Source of the DNA: Siphonodentalium dalli
Lineage: Eukaryota; Mollusca; Scaphopoda; Gadilida; Siphonodentaliidae
DNA: 64,000 nt
NCBI GenBank assembly: GCA_032622095.1
Contig: CP136061.1
Location: 66,407,127 to 66,471,126 of the forward strand
Reading direction: 5' to 3'
A model generated the notes under the pieces. It was not told the origin of the DNA. It did not search any database and saw only the letters and a program-made list of their open reading frames with translations. This document shows, one piece after another, positions 11,821 through 23,860 of the stretch. Numbering within the stretch: position 1 is the first letter of the stretch; the number at the start of each line of letters is the position of its first letter. The translations under genes were made by a program, and so were the position numbers.

Positions 11821-12033
11821 AATCATGTTTCGATTACAGCTGAGGCCACAGGCAAACAAGATGGATTTCCCTATAAAACCTGGTATCAATCTATCAAACA
11901 AACCGGATTCCCATACCGGATGAAAAATCCAGTATGCTACGGAAAAATCAACTCCAGAAAATTCTGCAACTGCAAACACAGATAAAGACGACACGTAGGA
12001 CATGACCAGGTAGATTGAAATCCGACGATCCAT
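11821..12033 (-). CDS. Candidate exon 1, small membrane protein
   Basis: On the - strand an ATG at 12033 opens MDRRISIYLVMSYVSSLSVF and continues to a possible donor (GTAAAC) at 11820. The 71 codons contain two hydrophobic stretches (ISIYLVMSYVSSLSVFAVA and IGKSILFACGLSC). No family is recognised. It was paired with 11587-11691 because the phases fit (both 0) and the second piece adds a further membrane span and a stop. There is no homology support, and the GTAAAC donor and the acceptor are only fair. Confidence 0.25.
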
Positions 12034-14111
12034 TATTACAAATGAACATTACGCGCGGGAAACTCCCGGTAGCGTGACGACATGGAGTGTTAAAATATGG
12101 ATACTTTATGCATGTCAATATCAAAACATTGGCGACAAGTATTTATGATACATATTATACCATAGGCTTAATTATGTTAATTATGTTACAGTATGTAACT
12201 TGGGGATACTCGATACGGTTCATAAACTGGTGTATTTGATTTGATTATGTAAATATCGAAAACAATTAACGCAGCCAATATAACTTACACAATGCAGAGA
12301 CGCGCAAATAATTTTACACCGACCAACATTCAGTATGATTCCAAACCAACTTATGTCTTTTGTGTCACGAGAACACTGTCTTAATGTCGATAATTGATTC
12401 GCAAGTCAGGACAAACTCTTCACTAAATATAACAATTGACTATGCTTTATGACTCACAAGTTAACATAATGATATATACGATAAAGTTCCGGTAATTGAA
12501 AAATTTCGCAGCAATTGAGATGAAATATTAACACACATGTTAATTATTTTCTTATATCATTATCTCAATATCTTATATTTGGCCATTGCATGCACAGAAG
12601 TGAAATGCTTTTGATGCTTAAATAATTGATTTTTTATATTACTCCTTTCTATGGGAACATCGACCATCTGAAACGCATGCTCAGGGATGTTTTTCAAGTG
12701 ACAAAAACCAAACATTTCCGGGGAAGGACCTCCGAGCCCCACCTATGGGAGACCTCCGCGAAGTCCCGCATGCCTCCAGCAAGCCTACGGGGGTTGTCTT
12801 TAACCCTTACGTGCACGCCCGCAAAACATTTTTTTCCCTGAAAAATTATCCATTCTGTTAGCACGCTCATATACAACACAGCAGGTCTAACACTCGACGT
12901 TCTATCTCATTTCATTTTAATCATATCTAACCCCTCTTATTGAGAATCTTTGAATTTGGCTCGTTTCGTTACATAGGCCTACATAAAGGGGAATGCTGTT
13001 TTTTTTTGTCATAGTATAAACGTGTGAGTCTAATTGCGTTTAATATTACACAATTCCATTTTATATTAAAGATATATATATATTATTTTGCGCATATAAA
13101 TTTTGGTAAAGTAGAATTTCCGCCCTAAAGACACCATCTCAACGATTATTGTATCAACATAATCAGTCAATACACTGCAGCCGTATCCATGCATTTGATT
13201 TATTTAGAATGTAATACATTAATTTTCTTCATCATAATTACCATGTTGTTTGCATCGTTCATAGAGCACACGAGTGTATTTTGTACTAATCAATGGCTCA
13301 AATTCATTGATTTTTTGCATATATTCTGTTGAGTATAAAAGGAGATGGTCGAATAAATGGCCGGATTTAGTGTACATTACCCTTTAGGAGACCCGAGTTG
13401 GAATCAGCAGAAATTTTCAATAAAATTCCCCAATATGATATTCCAATAATGGTCTGATAGAAGATGCTTTTGAGAAAATATCAATTCAATTGGTTCATAC
13501 AAGGTATGTCTATGGTGTCTCTGAAATAAAGACAATTTCTTCAAATATTCTAGTCTTCGATACGATGATGAGACCCTGTATATATCCAATATCTCGCTTC
13601 GTCTCAATTGAGCAAGTATAGACGTAACATAATGGTAGGAATGGGGAATCAAACACTCATCCTTGTTGTAAATACTCATTATTCACATATGAACCCAATC
13701 TTAACTATACATATAACGTAATATATTACAGAGGTGACAGGCAAACGGCCTGTATTGGCCATAACTATGCCACCCCTGCACATGTAAATTTGTATACATA
13801 CATGTACCACTGATCAATTGTATAAATGTGCAAATAAACATTCAAACATCGACACCAAATCACAAGAATTTGTGGGCTGTAAATATAGTTATCCTTCATT
13901 GAACTTAGTTACTGTTACTAAGATTAATTAGTCACTTCACGCCTAACTTAGTCAACTGAGAGTAATGTTATAATCATTTGCTTCAATAAGTTTTACAATT
14001 GTATTGGAACTTCTATTCTTAGTATCCATGTGCTTTTAGCTACAGGTTATAAGTCATTATATATAACGCGGGGCGTAACAACCCTGAACGAAGACTCCAC
14101 ATTTGCCCATG
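12034..14111. other. No gene seen
   Basis: Mostly unique AT-rich DNA. A slightly GC-richer patch at 12700-12840 has an open frame without family resemblance. A cluster of TTAGT/ACTAA-type words at about 13905-14000 recurs at 20120-20220 and 25190-25350 and may be a faint dispersed repeat. Confidence 0.5.
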
Positions 14112-14160
14112 GTTTGTTTGTTTAGTTTTACGTCGATTTAGCCATTAGACCATATCACGA
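14112..14160 (-). repeat. Truncated SINE 3' tail
   Basis: The - strand reads gtcgtgatatggtctaatgg then ctaaatcgacgtaaaac, which aligns with the 3' part of the SINE at 33556-33834 (gtggcctagcggctagatcg). Only the 3' ~50 bp are present. Confidence 0.6.
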
Positions 14161-14334
14161 CTGAGATATACTGAATCAGGTTTAAGTGAAGTAATTGCAT
14201 GTAGACGTAACTGTGAATTGAGACTAAACCTAGACAAAATATAAACAATTGTAATTCAATTGAGTATTTTTGTCACTAAAAACAAGCATTCTAATTGACC
14301 GAGAGCGGCTAACTTTCGTTTTCGATTCACCGAC

Positions 14335-14519
14335 ATCGGCCGCTTCAGCGTGCATCAAATCTGAATGTAGCACGGTCAAATTTCATCGGCGCAGAACGAG
14401 TAGCGAAACGAGCACACCGCGCGTTGTTGTCTATAGATACCGTTCATCGGCCGCTTCAGCGTGCATCAAATCTGAATGTGGCACGGTACAATTTCATCGG
14501 CGCAGAACGGAGTAGCGAA
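14335..14519. repeat. Direct repeat, 114-bp spacing
   Basis: A ~70-bp segment starting tcggccgcttcagcgtgcat, with catcggcgcagaacg and gtagcgaaacgag, occurs at about 14335 and again at 14449 with few changes. Confidence 0.9.
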
Positions 14520-14589
14520 ACGAGCCAACCCGCCCCACAGGAAATGGTTACGGAGCAGTGTTCCGAGTAACGCAATGAACAAACCCAAT

Positions 14590-15190
14590 GATTTGTGCAC
14601 GGTGACAATTTCACTCTTAAAACGACTGTGTGGTAGAACCACACAGTTACCACACAGTTTGTGTAGCCATTTGATCGAGCACAACATTGTGTGGTGAATT
14701 GTGTGGCAAATGACCACACATCTGTTGTGTGGTGGTGGCGAACATACTGTGTGGATCGACCAAAACAACTTGTTCTTTGTAGGCACACATTAAATGTGTG
14801 CTAAGTTGCGCACAAGATTGTGTGGATGCAGATGAACAGTTTATGTGTGGTTACTGACCTACAAAGTTGTGTAGTTGACACACACAAAGATGTTTGGGTC
14901 TAGCACATTTATTTGTTCGTTGAATGGACACAAATATGTTTGCACTAAGGAAACAATATGTTCGCCGCTACCACACACGTTTGTATTGTTATTGTACACA
15001 ATGTTGTTGGGCGAGACTACACATATGTGTTAATCACATGCGTACACATTTGTGTGGTTGATCCAAACAATAGTGTTCACCGCCATTACACTATTTTGTA
15101 TTGTTCTTGTACACAATGCTGTTGGGCAAGACAACACATATGTGTTCATTACATGTGTACAAATTTGTGTGGTCGATCCAAACAATAGGC
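14590..15190. repeat. CACACA/TGTGTG palindrome-rich island
   Basis: Short words such as acacat...tgtgtgg recur every ~25-60 bp in both orientations (for example cacacatctgttgtgtgg and acacatatgtgt). From about 14960 a ~125-bp segment ending cgatccaaacaatag or gatccaaacaatag is present twice. A related cluster is at 18003-18150. Confidence 0.65.
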
Positions 15191-17837
15191 TGCTAATGCT
15201 GCAAAAAAAATCATATTCAACGAAGAGTGTTTACCGATATTTATTGGCCAAACATATAGTTCGGCTATCGTTGGACCTTTTTTTCCCGCCATACATATGA
15301 AATGTTATAGTCTACTGATGCTTGACGTGCGGCGCTGGATGTTTTCGAATATTAACTTATCAAACAGCAAACATGCATATCCCGGGGGTCAGCGGCCTTC
15401 TTTTGTGTACACAGCAGAAATCGTGATTGTCGAATGATATAGTATAGCTATAGTCTTTAATTTCAATAATACAAAGACACAAAACAAACAGCCGTTTAAC
15501 ACATTCACGTAATATTTTGGTCATCCTTTAAACTATAAGCGTGCATGTTTCAGTTCCATTAATGGGTTTCACACCAATAACTAGAATTTTCCTTCAACTT
15601 GAATGTATTGGAACAACTCGAAAGTCAGTCTCTGCTATATATACATATATATGTATATTGCTATACTGGTTGGCTGTCTTATATCAGACTCACCCTCACG
15701 TGTGTAGAAGAACAAGCTCTAAAACTAACTGAAGCTTTCTGAGATCCCTTGAACTATACAAGAAAATTAAGGGCTCCAAAGACGATAGTCTTTTTGAATG
15801 TAATCGCCTCTTGCACAGAAACCAAATTACAGCACATGACATCATATGTATACCAAAATCATTGATTGTGGAATTTGTGTCTAACTCATACATTCCACCG
15901 TGGTTCTTGGTTGGTTGATTATAGTTTATCTGCGTCGTTGCCAAGGCAGCCATATCCATATCTTGTTATTTACATCGACGTTACACCGCGTGACCGCCAT
16001 GATTTCACCATTGAACATGTAAGCAGAGCAGTTATTTTGTTTATAACATGCCATTGGGAATATTATTTACAGTATACATTGTATGTACATCTATAACAGT
16101 ATTATAATTCATACATTAAAGAGCGCATTTTCAGAAAGGAATATAGTTTTTGAATGATACTAAATATATACATGTACTACTCATTATAGCTTCACATAAT
16201 GAATGTTCGGACAATTTATAAATATATTTTACTTTATCTATATGGCCAGATCGATGCCTCATTAAGCGCAATCTTGACACGGGAAATTTGCAATTTTACA
16301 TAAGGAATTGTAGCTATATATAACACAATACATTCATATATAAGGATTATAATATGAGAAACATGGCGAGTTTGAAAATAAGCCCCCCACCCTTTTTTTT
16401 TATAGCATAAACGATAACTCTTCACCATGTACGTCACTTAGTCCAAATGCTAATAATACTTTAATGACACATCTCACTATTCTGCAGTATTTATAATTTT
16501 AGATTATTTCTAAGTTCATTATTTGCTATGTAATTTATTGAATGACATAATATTCTTCACAATTTAAAGTTTTGGACACAAACGGTGACAAATAAATACC
16601 CCACCCACCCAACAATTTGTTTCCCTTGGTACATTGATCGTCCATTGTGGTATTTCAAGGTTTATTGCAACAGTGATGCTCATCATATTCAAATGAAATT
16701 AATTTGAAACACCAATTTCACACATTTTGTGTGATTCCGGGTGCCACATGTCATATAGAACTTCGTAGTATGCGACTAGGGCATTTCAGTGACAGCCACA
16801 AGTCTCATTCATGGACGCGGCTCAGTGGTCGCCGTTGGTGGGGGGTGGGGGGGGGGGGGGTGGGGTGTCCACATCAAATGTCGAAGTACACCCCACCACC
16901 CCCCTTGAACCATATTTGTAGAATTATATTTGCACACCCCCTCTCGTTCTGAATTTTCCAATTGGTACCTCAAGCTTTCCAACTATTAGAATTTCCAACC
17001 AAATGGAAGTCTTCCACCCGATGGCCATTTGAGGCCATTTTTGTTTTACCAAAAGTAGAAAAATATGCTACTGTTTGTCTAAAAAAAACTATAAATTTCC
17101 CACTAATTACTGGTTGAAAAATCAAACAAAGAGAACAATTTCAACCTATTATAATGCATGTGGTGTAAAACTTGTAACTTTGCGTCAGGCATGAAATTTC
17201 CAACTGTTGGAATTTTTAGTAAATTTTACCGAGGTTTGGGATAGGGTTATAGACACACCCTTCCCAATATCCGCCCTGTCGCCACGTCACTGGTCTCAGT
17301 ATATATTTCCTCTCATCTGCATTCCATGCATATAAACACAAAAAACGTCGTTACTTTATCAACATGAGAACCTTACCGTGCAAAATAATAAAATTGTGGT
17401 TCTGGTTTAAAGCACGCTGTATAATATATAGTGTGTATGTGATGAACACACATTTGTTCAGTAAATGTCTTCACCACACAGTTGAATTTGTCAATTTACA
17501 TAAAGACAATTTTCGAGCAGGTTTTGTGCTTCGGAAAGATGTGTATCATATAGACTACAGAAACAACAGATAAACGCACAACTCTAAAATGTAAATATAT
17601 GACTATGCGACAGGGAATTGATGAATCAGAAAATCCAAATCAAGTTTATTATTTCGTTCAATCATGTTTTATACAAAATAGATACGGAAATTCTCACAAA
17701 GGTGAATATCTTGCCAATTTAAATATAATCTTACCTTAACTATAGAAATAATCGAAGAGACCGACCAATATATCGAATTTCGAGATCCACCACAATCAAC
17801 AAGACTCCATGTGTACACTTTACGGCAGCCTGTGAGC
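15191..17837. other. No gene seen; G/C-tract hairpin at 16839-16911
   Basis: No supportable exon. At about 16839-16866 a G-rich tract (gggggtgggg type, potential G-quadruplex) is followed by the complementary caccccaccacccccc at 16888-16905. The two could pair as a hairpin across ~25 bp. The remainder is AT-rich and unremarkable. Confidence 0.5.
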
Positions 17838-17942
17838 TAGTCCAAGTCTTCTCGTACTAAAGCCGGCTAAGATATCGGGATGGAGGTGCCGCATCGCCAT
17901 CCCAATATCTTAGCTGGTTTTAGTACAAGAAGACTTGGACTA
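17838..17942. mobile_element. Foldback element, 46-bp arms
   Basis: The left arm 17838-17883 (tagtccaagtcttctcgtac...) and right arm 17897-17942 are inverted copies matching at 42 of 46 positions around a 13-bp loop. Single-arm relatives (aatatcttagctggttt... then ...gactagacc or ...gggactac) lie at 32148-32192 and 45936-45982, so this is a dispersed family. Confidence 0.85.
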
Positions 17943-18002
17943 CCTGTGAGCCTGTACGAAACAACGACGCGCGCGTGACCACCACGTGAAATTTTAAAAA
18001 AC

Positions 18003-18150
18003 CGACGTCACATACAAATATGTGTGGTGATGTACACATATATGTGTGGATATTGGGTGATACCCACATATGTGTGTATTGTGTACACATTTATGTTCAG
18101 ATAATGCCTCCACACAGTCATTGTGTGGAAGCTGCCACACAGTCCTTTTT
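18003..18150. repeat. Second CACACA/TGTGTG palindrome cluster
   Basis: It contains acatacaaatatgtgtgg, tacacatatatgtgtgg, cccacatatgtgtg and cacacagtcattgtgtgg within 150 bp, the same word set as 14590-15190. Confidence 0.65.
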
Positions 18151-18256
18151 ACAGTAATTAACGGCGAAATGAAAGTATCGATTCGTGTCATGAAAATGAC
18201 TAAATGATACTTTTTATACAGTTTTTTGCAAATTCCCTGCTAGATTGAATTACAAT

Positions 18257-18404
18257 GGAGATAAACGTACCCTGTTGAGTTGTACATTCTGGGATTCGAG
18301 CATGAAAACAGTTTGTGAACTCGCCGGCAAGCCGCGGCTCGTTCACAAACTGTTTTCATGCTCGAATCCCAGAATGTACAACTCAACAGGGTATATTTAT
18401 CTCC
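18257..18404. mobile_element. Foldback, 64-bp near-perfect arms
   Basis: Left arm 18257-18320 and right arm 18341-18404 are inverted copies with two differences, separated by a 20-bp GC-rich loop (cgccggcaagccgcggc). The left arm begins ggagataaacgtaccctgtt. Such high arm identity implies a recent origin or gene-conversion-like maintenance. Confidence 0.95.
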
Positions 18405-18659
18405 TAAATAAAAGCACCCAAAATCAGAACCATTAAGAAACTGTCCATTTTGCAAACACATATAAAACATAATATCAAAACAGATAGAAATACTGCTTTG
18501 AGAACAGCAAACATAATACCTGCATAAAATGTAATCAGCAAATATAAATAATTTAATTAAGGCCCCGGGATATCGAAATATGCGAAATAGCTGACAATCT
18601 CGTCTTTTGGATGATTGATAAGTTATGTATGATATCTGGTGAATCTGGCATGAGTCTTA

Positions 18660-19990
18660 ATCAATTGATCAAGTTGCCAATCGGTTGGTTGACCCAGTAG
18701 GTGATCTCTCGCCCAAAAGCCAAACCATCCACATAATTGCATGGGCCTCCCCACCACTCAAAGTTGACCATTTCTCTCGAAGCATCGTATCAAACTTTGA
18801 AAACTCAAAGCTCAACTTCTGCTTCTGAGAGTAAAATGACTTGATCGTCCTCGGATATTTTTGTTTTGGAACAATAATAGGATCAACTTGCATAGATTGT
18901 TTCGGAGGATATGTCTACAGGTTCTGGAACAGGAATAATACCACTCTCCTCAACTTGTGTTGCTACATGTAGCGATATACTGACGAGTTTGTTTTGACTC
19001 TGTCTGAGTGCTGGCATCAATACATGATCGATCCATTGCGGTATGTGAACCTTGACAGTTTGAATTTTTTTTTTAAAATTCGTACAATCTTGTGATCATG
19101 ACCAGAACTAGAACTTCGTTTCTTTACTACAATGTTCCTGGCCATGGCCATATCCCTGACATTTAAAACACCGCAGTGAGTTTGGAACACATGTGCTTAA
19201 ATCCATCTTCATATATCACAACCTTCAATGTCGGTGGACGTTTGCGCCGATTGAAGGTCTTTGTAAATCTACGGACTTCTGGAACTCCCTGTGGTGCTAA
19301 CTCAGCCGATATCTCTGACTCAAAAGAATCAGCTATACCACGAATTCTCAACACAGCTCGGCGACAGTTCAATGTCTTGTAGGGAGTAATCAACACTGGT
19401 GTTTGTACAATGGATGTTAATTGCATAAGACCGTTAGCTTGAATTTTTCTTGAACATTCGATCAAAATAGAGCACTTACTGGCCCAGTCCTGATTGGTTT
19501 GACGGATTTTAATTGTCCGGCTATGCTTTGTAGCATTTTATCAAACACAAATACAGAAAGTCTCTTGACATTCGGATCAAAACTTGTAACATGTACTGAG
19601 ATTGGCCTCAGCATCAGTGGAACTTGGCGGGTGGTCAATCTTATGTTTTTGTTTGTTTTGAGTTGCGGTGACCTTCTAGCCACTACATATTGCAGCCTCC
19701 CGGTATCTCGCCAGTGAGATAGGCGCGAACAATGCAAGTGTACAGTTGAATCTGAAACACTGGAGAGGCGTAGGACCAAAGGGGAGCATGAGCTAATCGG
19801 TATCCGCAGTTCGATGCATCGCATGATATTGCCGCTCTAGTACCCCCAGGACTCCTACGCCACACCTCACGGGATGCACACACGGCAAACATGGTACCAC
19901 ATTATGGGATTCTTACACCTCCCAGTGAGGCGGTATGCATATTCTACCCCGGGCCCACACGGGACATGCGCCATTTGGCGTATGTACTCG
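18660..19990 (-). pseudogene. Decayed non-LTR retrotransposon ORF1 (CCHC)
   Basis: On the - strand the pieces read, in order: VFVFDKMLQSIAGQLKSVKP (from ~19550), IECSRKIQANGLMQLTSIVQ, LRIRGIADSFESEI, APQGVPEVRRFTKTF and, after a frameshift near 19190, VPNSLRCFKCQGYGHGQEHC. The last part is a CX2CX4HX4C zinc knuckle. This order (basic N-terminal part, QGV..VRRFT region, CCHC knuckle) is that of the ORF1 RNA-binding protein of I/Nimb- and Jockey-like retrotransposons. The C-terminal part to ~18660 is further broken by stops. The GC-richer segment 19830-19990 probably belongs to the 5' region. No reverse transcriptase follows, so the copy is both truncated and dead. Confidence 0.75.
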
Positions 19991-20324
19991 AATTGTACTG
20001 GTGAAGGTGTACTAATATATTGTAGGGTAGACATACATTAAATGTATCGATAATTTATATTCCCGAAATAAAAAGATCTCTACGCGTGTCTCATTTTTGT
20101 CATCTTAAGACAAAACTATATAATCTAGTCATTGTGACTAACTACCGTGTGACTAATTGCCAATTTAACTTAGTTATATTAACTCACTAAGATTGTGACT
20201 AATATATTTCAGTCATACTACTTGGCATATTATTTCAGTGCAGTTTACACCTTGGCACCCCTATACATGAAATGTACAAACTAAAACGTGCATGGTTTGG
20301 TTTCGTTATTTGTTTATTTTTAGG
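19991..20324 (+). other. 5' flank of fucosyltransferase; possible UTR intron acceptor
   Basis: No coding sequence. The stretch ends in tttgtttatttttag immediately before gATGCTTCG, a good splice acceptor (AG 20322-20323) two bases before the chosen start codon. A 5' UTR intron is therefore likely. No promoter element could be assigned. Confidence 0.45.
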
Positions 20325-20962
20325 ATGCTTCGTCGATCGATGGGACGTTCGTTGAAACAGATAATATGTGGCTGCATATGCTTGATGGTCGCATTAAAAT
20401 TGATTACGTACGGACGATATAGCTACCCTCGATACGAAATAAAGAAGACATGCATGTATCGTGATTCTAAATACATAGACATATTTCCCGGAAAAGTTCA
20501 TACAGTTAGTAACACGAAACGAATCCTTTTGTGGAGTGAAATCTACAGACGTAAAGACAAAGATGCACTTTTCAAACATTGTCCGGATTTGAGCTCCAAA
20601 TGTTCCGTTACCTGGGACCGAAATATGGCCAACCAAAGTGACGTCATCATGTTTAGTCTGCGTCATCTCTCTGAAGGATACTGGACTTTCCAAAACGAAT
20701 ATCCAAGTTCACGACAGCCGCACCAACTCTATGTCATGTACAACGCAGAGCCACCGTATAATGTGTTGATGAGATTCGAGCCATTTAACAACTTTTTCAA
20801 CTGGACGATATCATATAGGTACGATTCCGACATTGTTTATCACCACAGTGTGATGACACCCCAGGATAAACATCGCCCAATGGAGGACAGTTGGGCGCGA
20901 AAAACACGTGGGATAGCCTGGATGTCATCCAGTTGTATAAGACCCCCCTTACAGAGAACCAG
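20325..20962 (+). CDS. Alpha-1,3-fucosyltransferase, exon 1 (N-terminal half)
   Basis: This exon encodes the first 212 residues of a Golgi type II membrane glycosyltransferase (GT10 family) that transfers fucose from GDP-fucose to N-acetylglucosamine-containing glycans. Visible: a short cytosolic tail (MLRRSMGRSLK), a signal anchor at about 12-28 (QIICGCICLMVALKLIT), a stem, then the acceptor-side domain with ILLWSEIY, MFSLRHLS and the family hallmark FNWTISYRYDSD at about 158-169, followed by GIAWMSSSC. N-glycosylation sequons are NQS and NWT. The start at 20325 follows a good acceptor; an in-frame ATG at 20292 would lie inside that presumed intron. The exon ends ACC AG|gttagt and joins 30922 in phase (AG+G = Arg). 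The normally basic (SRR/SNC) part after the hallmark reads SSSCIRPPLQRTR, somewhat diverged. Confidence 0.93.
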
Positions 20963-21022
20963 GTTAGTCATTATATAACCATTGTGTCCGGGAATACATA
21001 ATCTATTATATATTTTGGGAAA

Positions 21023-21024
21023 TC

Positions 21025-21055
<31 letters not shown>

Positions 21056-22736
21056 TCGCGATGAACTCGAAAACGGCCGACCCGATTTCGATGAAACTTC
21101 GTATGTGGGGGTATTTTCGGCCGGGGACGGACATGGGCCTATTCATTTTCAGATCCGAGGTCAACTTTTCACGTGCCGAGGTCAAATATGTTTTTACGCT
21201 GTGTTACGGGACTTTCATTTGAGTTCGGTGCTTACAAATCGATTCGAAACAGCGCGAATAATAAAATGCCAGTCATAATAATGACACTGTGAGAATCTTT
21301 CGTGTTTCCTCTTTCCAACGATATATAATGCGTATGTATCCGTTTTAGTTATCTGCCTCAATTATCAAGAAGAAGTGGTACTATCTTCCATCAGGATAAA
21401 AACAATGCGTAACTTCTATGACGTCGTTAGAGGTCATAACGTTAGATCACGTTAACGCTTAACCGGCCGATGCATTTGACTGTTTCAGACGTCTTGGCGA
21501 TATCTCGGGCACCGATGGTAATTACGTGCGCTCACGCAACAGTATGGCGATCAGACAGATTCGTACCTTGGTGTCACTCTACTCCGTTTCACTCCATGAC
21601 GTCACCAAAAACGACGTAAAACCTCGTGGCGTTCTGACATTTTTACTGTGCCGCGTTTTTGCTATGTTTATTTTATGTGTTGTTTTCGATTATTTGTTTG
21701 TCGCCGATTTCGCCATTTGTCGGGATTCCCTGTTTCTATATTTAAAACTGGCATGCTCGTAGTGAGCCTCAGTTTCGATTTTTTCTCCCAGATCAAAATA
21801 CGTCAGAGTTATGACAAAAATAGATCGACCTACATTTTCTCCATCAGAACTCTACATCAAAGAGTCTATAGACTCCTTCGGGACCTACATAGACTTCTTC
21901 ATTGGGTATTTTTACTTATAATTGGGAAGTTTTATCATTTTTGGTTCGTGCGAAGACCTCTTTTTATCATGCGGGAAAAGAGACATTCAAAACGCGATTT
22001 CGTAATTCGACGCAATTGGCTGAATAGCCAACCGAGTTCCGGGTCAAATACGACGAATGACGTAACACAAAACAAAACGCATTGGTTGACACTTTTTGAA
22101 GAGTTTATTGTTACATAAAATGATCGTTATTGATTAATTATTGATTAATTATTGATATTTATTGTTGCATATTGGCTGTTATCAATATTTACATAAATGG
22201 TATTAATTATTTCTTATAATTGCTCCTTCGGTCAACTTTGACTATCGGAAAATGAAAATGAAAATATGCCGCTGAAAATAAAAATGTAATCGATATTAAA
22301 GTCTCATCCTTTCGGCAACATGGAATTGGTTTTACTTAAATGATTAATATAGTAATTTGCCTTTTATCTGTGATGAAATGAGAAATGGTAATTGTCTTGT
22401 TTTGCTAACATTAAATTAAATTACATAAATTAAGTAAAATACAGTGAAATTATTTTTTTATTATTTTTTATTACATTTTTGCGCACGTTGGCATCTCTCT
22501 GAGTGCATTCTAGTTTATCTTTACGTTGAAACTTGATAATTAATGAGCGTGTGTATATGAGGCGCGTTTATATACTTGAGTGGAAATCAAATCGGGTTAA
22601 ACTGGGCCGATTTCCCGGTATCCGCTGGGCCTATTTCCACCATTTTTGGGGTGTTGGTGTTTGACCCCACCTGACCTTGACCTTCAAAATGGTCAATTCA
22701 AGGTCAAAGCCCGGACGAAGTCGGGTCACCTTCTAG
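21023..22736 (+). mobile_element. Non-autonomous Helitron (1714 bp)
   Basis: The 5' end is TCTGTCTG followed by (TG)n and ttcgcgatgaactcgaaaac. The 3' end is CTAG (22733-22736) preceded by the hairpin CCC(G)GAC-GAA-GTCGGG at 22710-22725. The base before the TC is A and the base after CTAG is T, the A/T insertion site expected for Helitrons, with no target duplication. The interior has no Rep/helicase frame, so it would depend on a partner element. A TA dinucleotide run follows at 22737-22765. Confidence 0.85.
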
Positions 22737-22771
<35 letters not shown>

Positions 22772-23059
22772 CTTTATTCCTCCATATAATGAAGAGCATA
22801 TATATAAACATTATAAATAAATTGAGAACACAAATACATCCTGCATGCAGGAATTTGGCTATACATTATACAGGGTTATATAATTTGACTGACAAAGAGA
22901 CAAATACGAACATATTTGAGTGCATATAAGTATGCATACCCTCACGAGCACCGGCACGATCACACATCCGCACACTCACATAAACGCCCACTCGCACACA
23001 CATACACACACATACATACACATACATATGTATATACTCATATATATACGAAAATATTT

Positions 23060-23220
23060 AAGAAATAAATACACGGTGTAGAGGTGTGTATGGTCAAGTT
23101 GTACCACACAAAACTGATTGTAGGACGACGCGTGTAGGTCGACGCGTAGCGGAGTCCTACAATCATTTTTGTGTGGTACAACTTGACCATACACACCGAT
23201 ACACCGTGTATTTATTTCTT
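23060..23220. mobile_element. Foldback, 67-bp arms
   Basis: Arms 23060-23126 and 23154-23220 (outer edge aagaaataaatacacggtgt) are inverted copies with very few differences around a 27-bp loop that itself repeats gacgcgt. The arms include ttgtaccacacaaaa. It is of the same design as 18257-18404 but unrelated in sequence. Confidence 0.95.
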
Positions 23221-23550
23221 TTGTAATACGACTGAAAGTTTATGGTCACAATTCGACTGAATAGTCAACGAAATACTGCGCTTTTTCGGTCTCAGGTGAG
23301 AAAACATTTCGTGGTGTAATTCGTATTGGGCGTACTCGATTTCTTTGCATGGAGTACTCTGGTAATGTCTTGTCTTGTTATGAAATTCCCCCGTTGACTT
23401 TTCGAGGCACCTCTTCTAGAAATAATCGTTGTGATTGGCTAAAAAACGATGTGTTTTCAGCGGCGCCCGTGCGTTTCATTTAAATTGTACAGGAAATACG
23501 ATTGCCGTCATTTCTGTTTTGAACGTTGTTGGGACATGAATATGATCATC

Positions 23551-23860
23551 TAAAGCCCACCGCACACGCCACAACATTGTTGCGCAACAATGTTGCGCAA
23601 CAATGTTGTGGCGTGTTGTGGCGTGTGCGGTACCGCGTTTTTTGTATCTACAACATAATCTTCTCTGAAGTTCTCACGCGAATTCAGTCGTCACGTGACC
23701 AATTGTTGCACTACATTTTACCGTGTGCGGTCATTCGCAACAATTTCGTACAACATTTGTTGTGTCGTTTGTTGTAGCGTGTGCGGACGCTTATAACAAT
23801 GTTGTATAACCCCATACAACAATGTTGCGCAACAATGTTGTGGCGTGTGCGCCCGGCTTA
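23551..23860. mobile_element. MITE rich in CAACATTGTTG palindromes (~310 bp)
   Basis: Inverted ends: left taaagcccaccgcacacgcc, right rc taagccgggcgcacacgcc, both continuing acaacattgttgcgcaac. Internal copies of cgtgtgcgg/ttgttgcgcaac words fill the rest. No coding frame. The superfamily is not assigned because no clear target duplication is seen. Confidence 0.85.

Noticed and set aside
14456-14788. Two overlapping ~108-codon - strand frames
   Set aside because: They come from the CACACA/TGTGTG island and the duplicated 114-bp unit; no domain or splice context.
21526-22118. Open frames of 78 and 156 codons in the fucosyltransferase intron
   Set aside because: They lie wholly inside the Helitron and show no Rep, helicase or host protein similarity.
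22737-22765. Functional AT-rich site after the Helitron
   Set aside because: Simple TA dinucleotide run, as often found at Helitron insertion sites.
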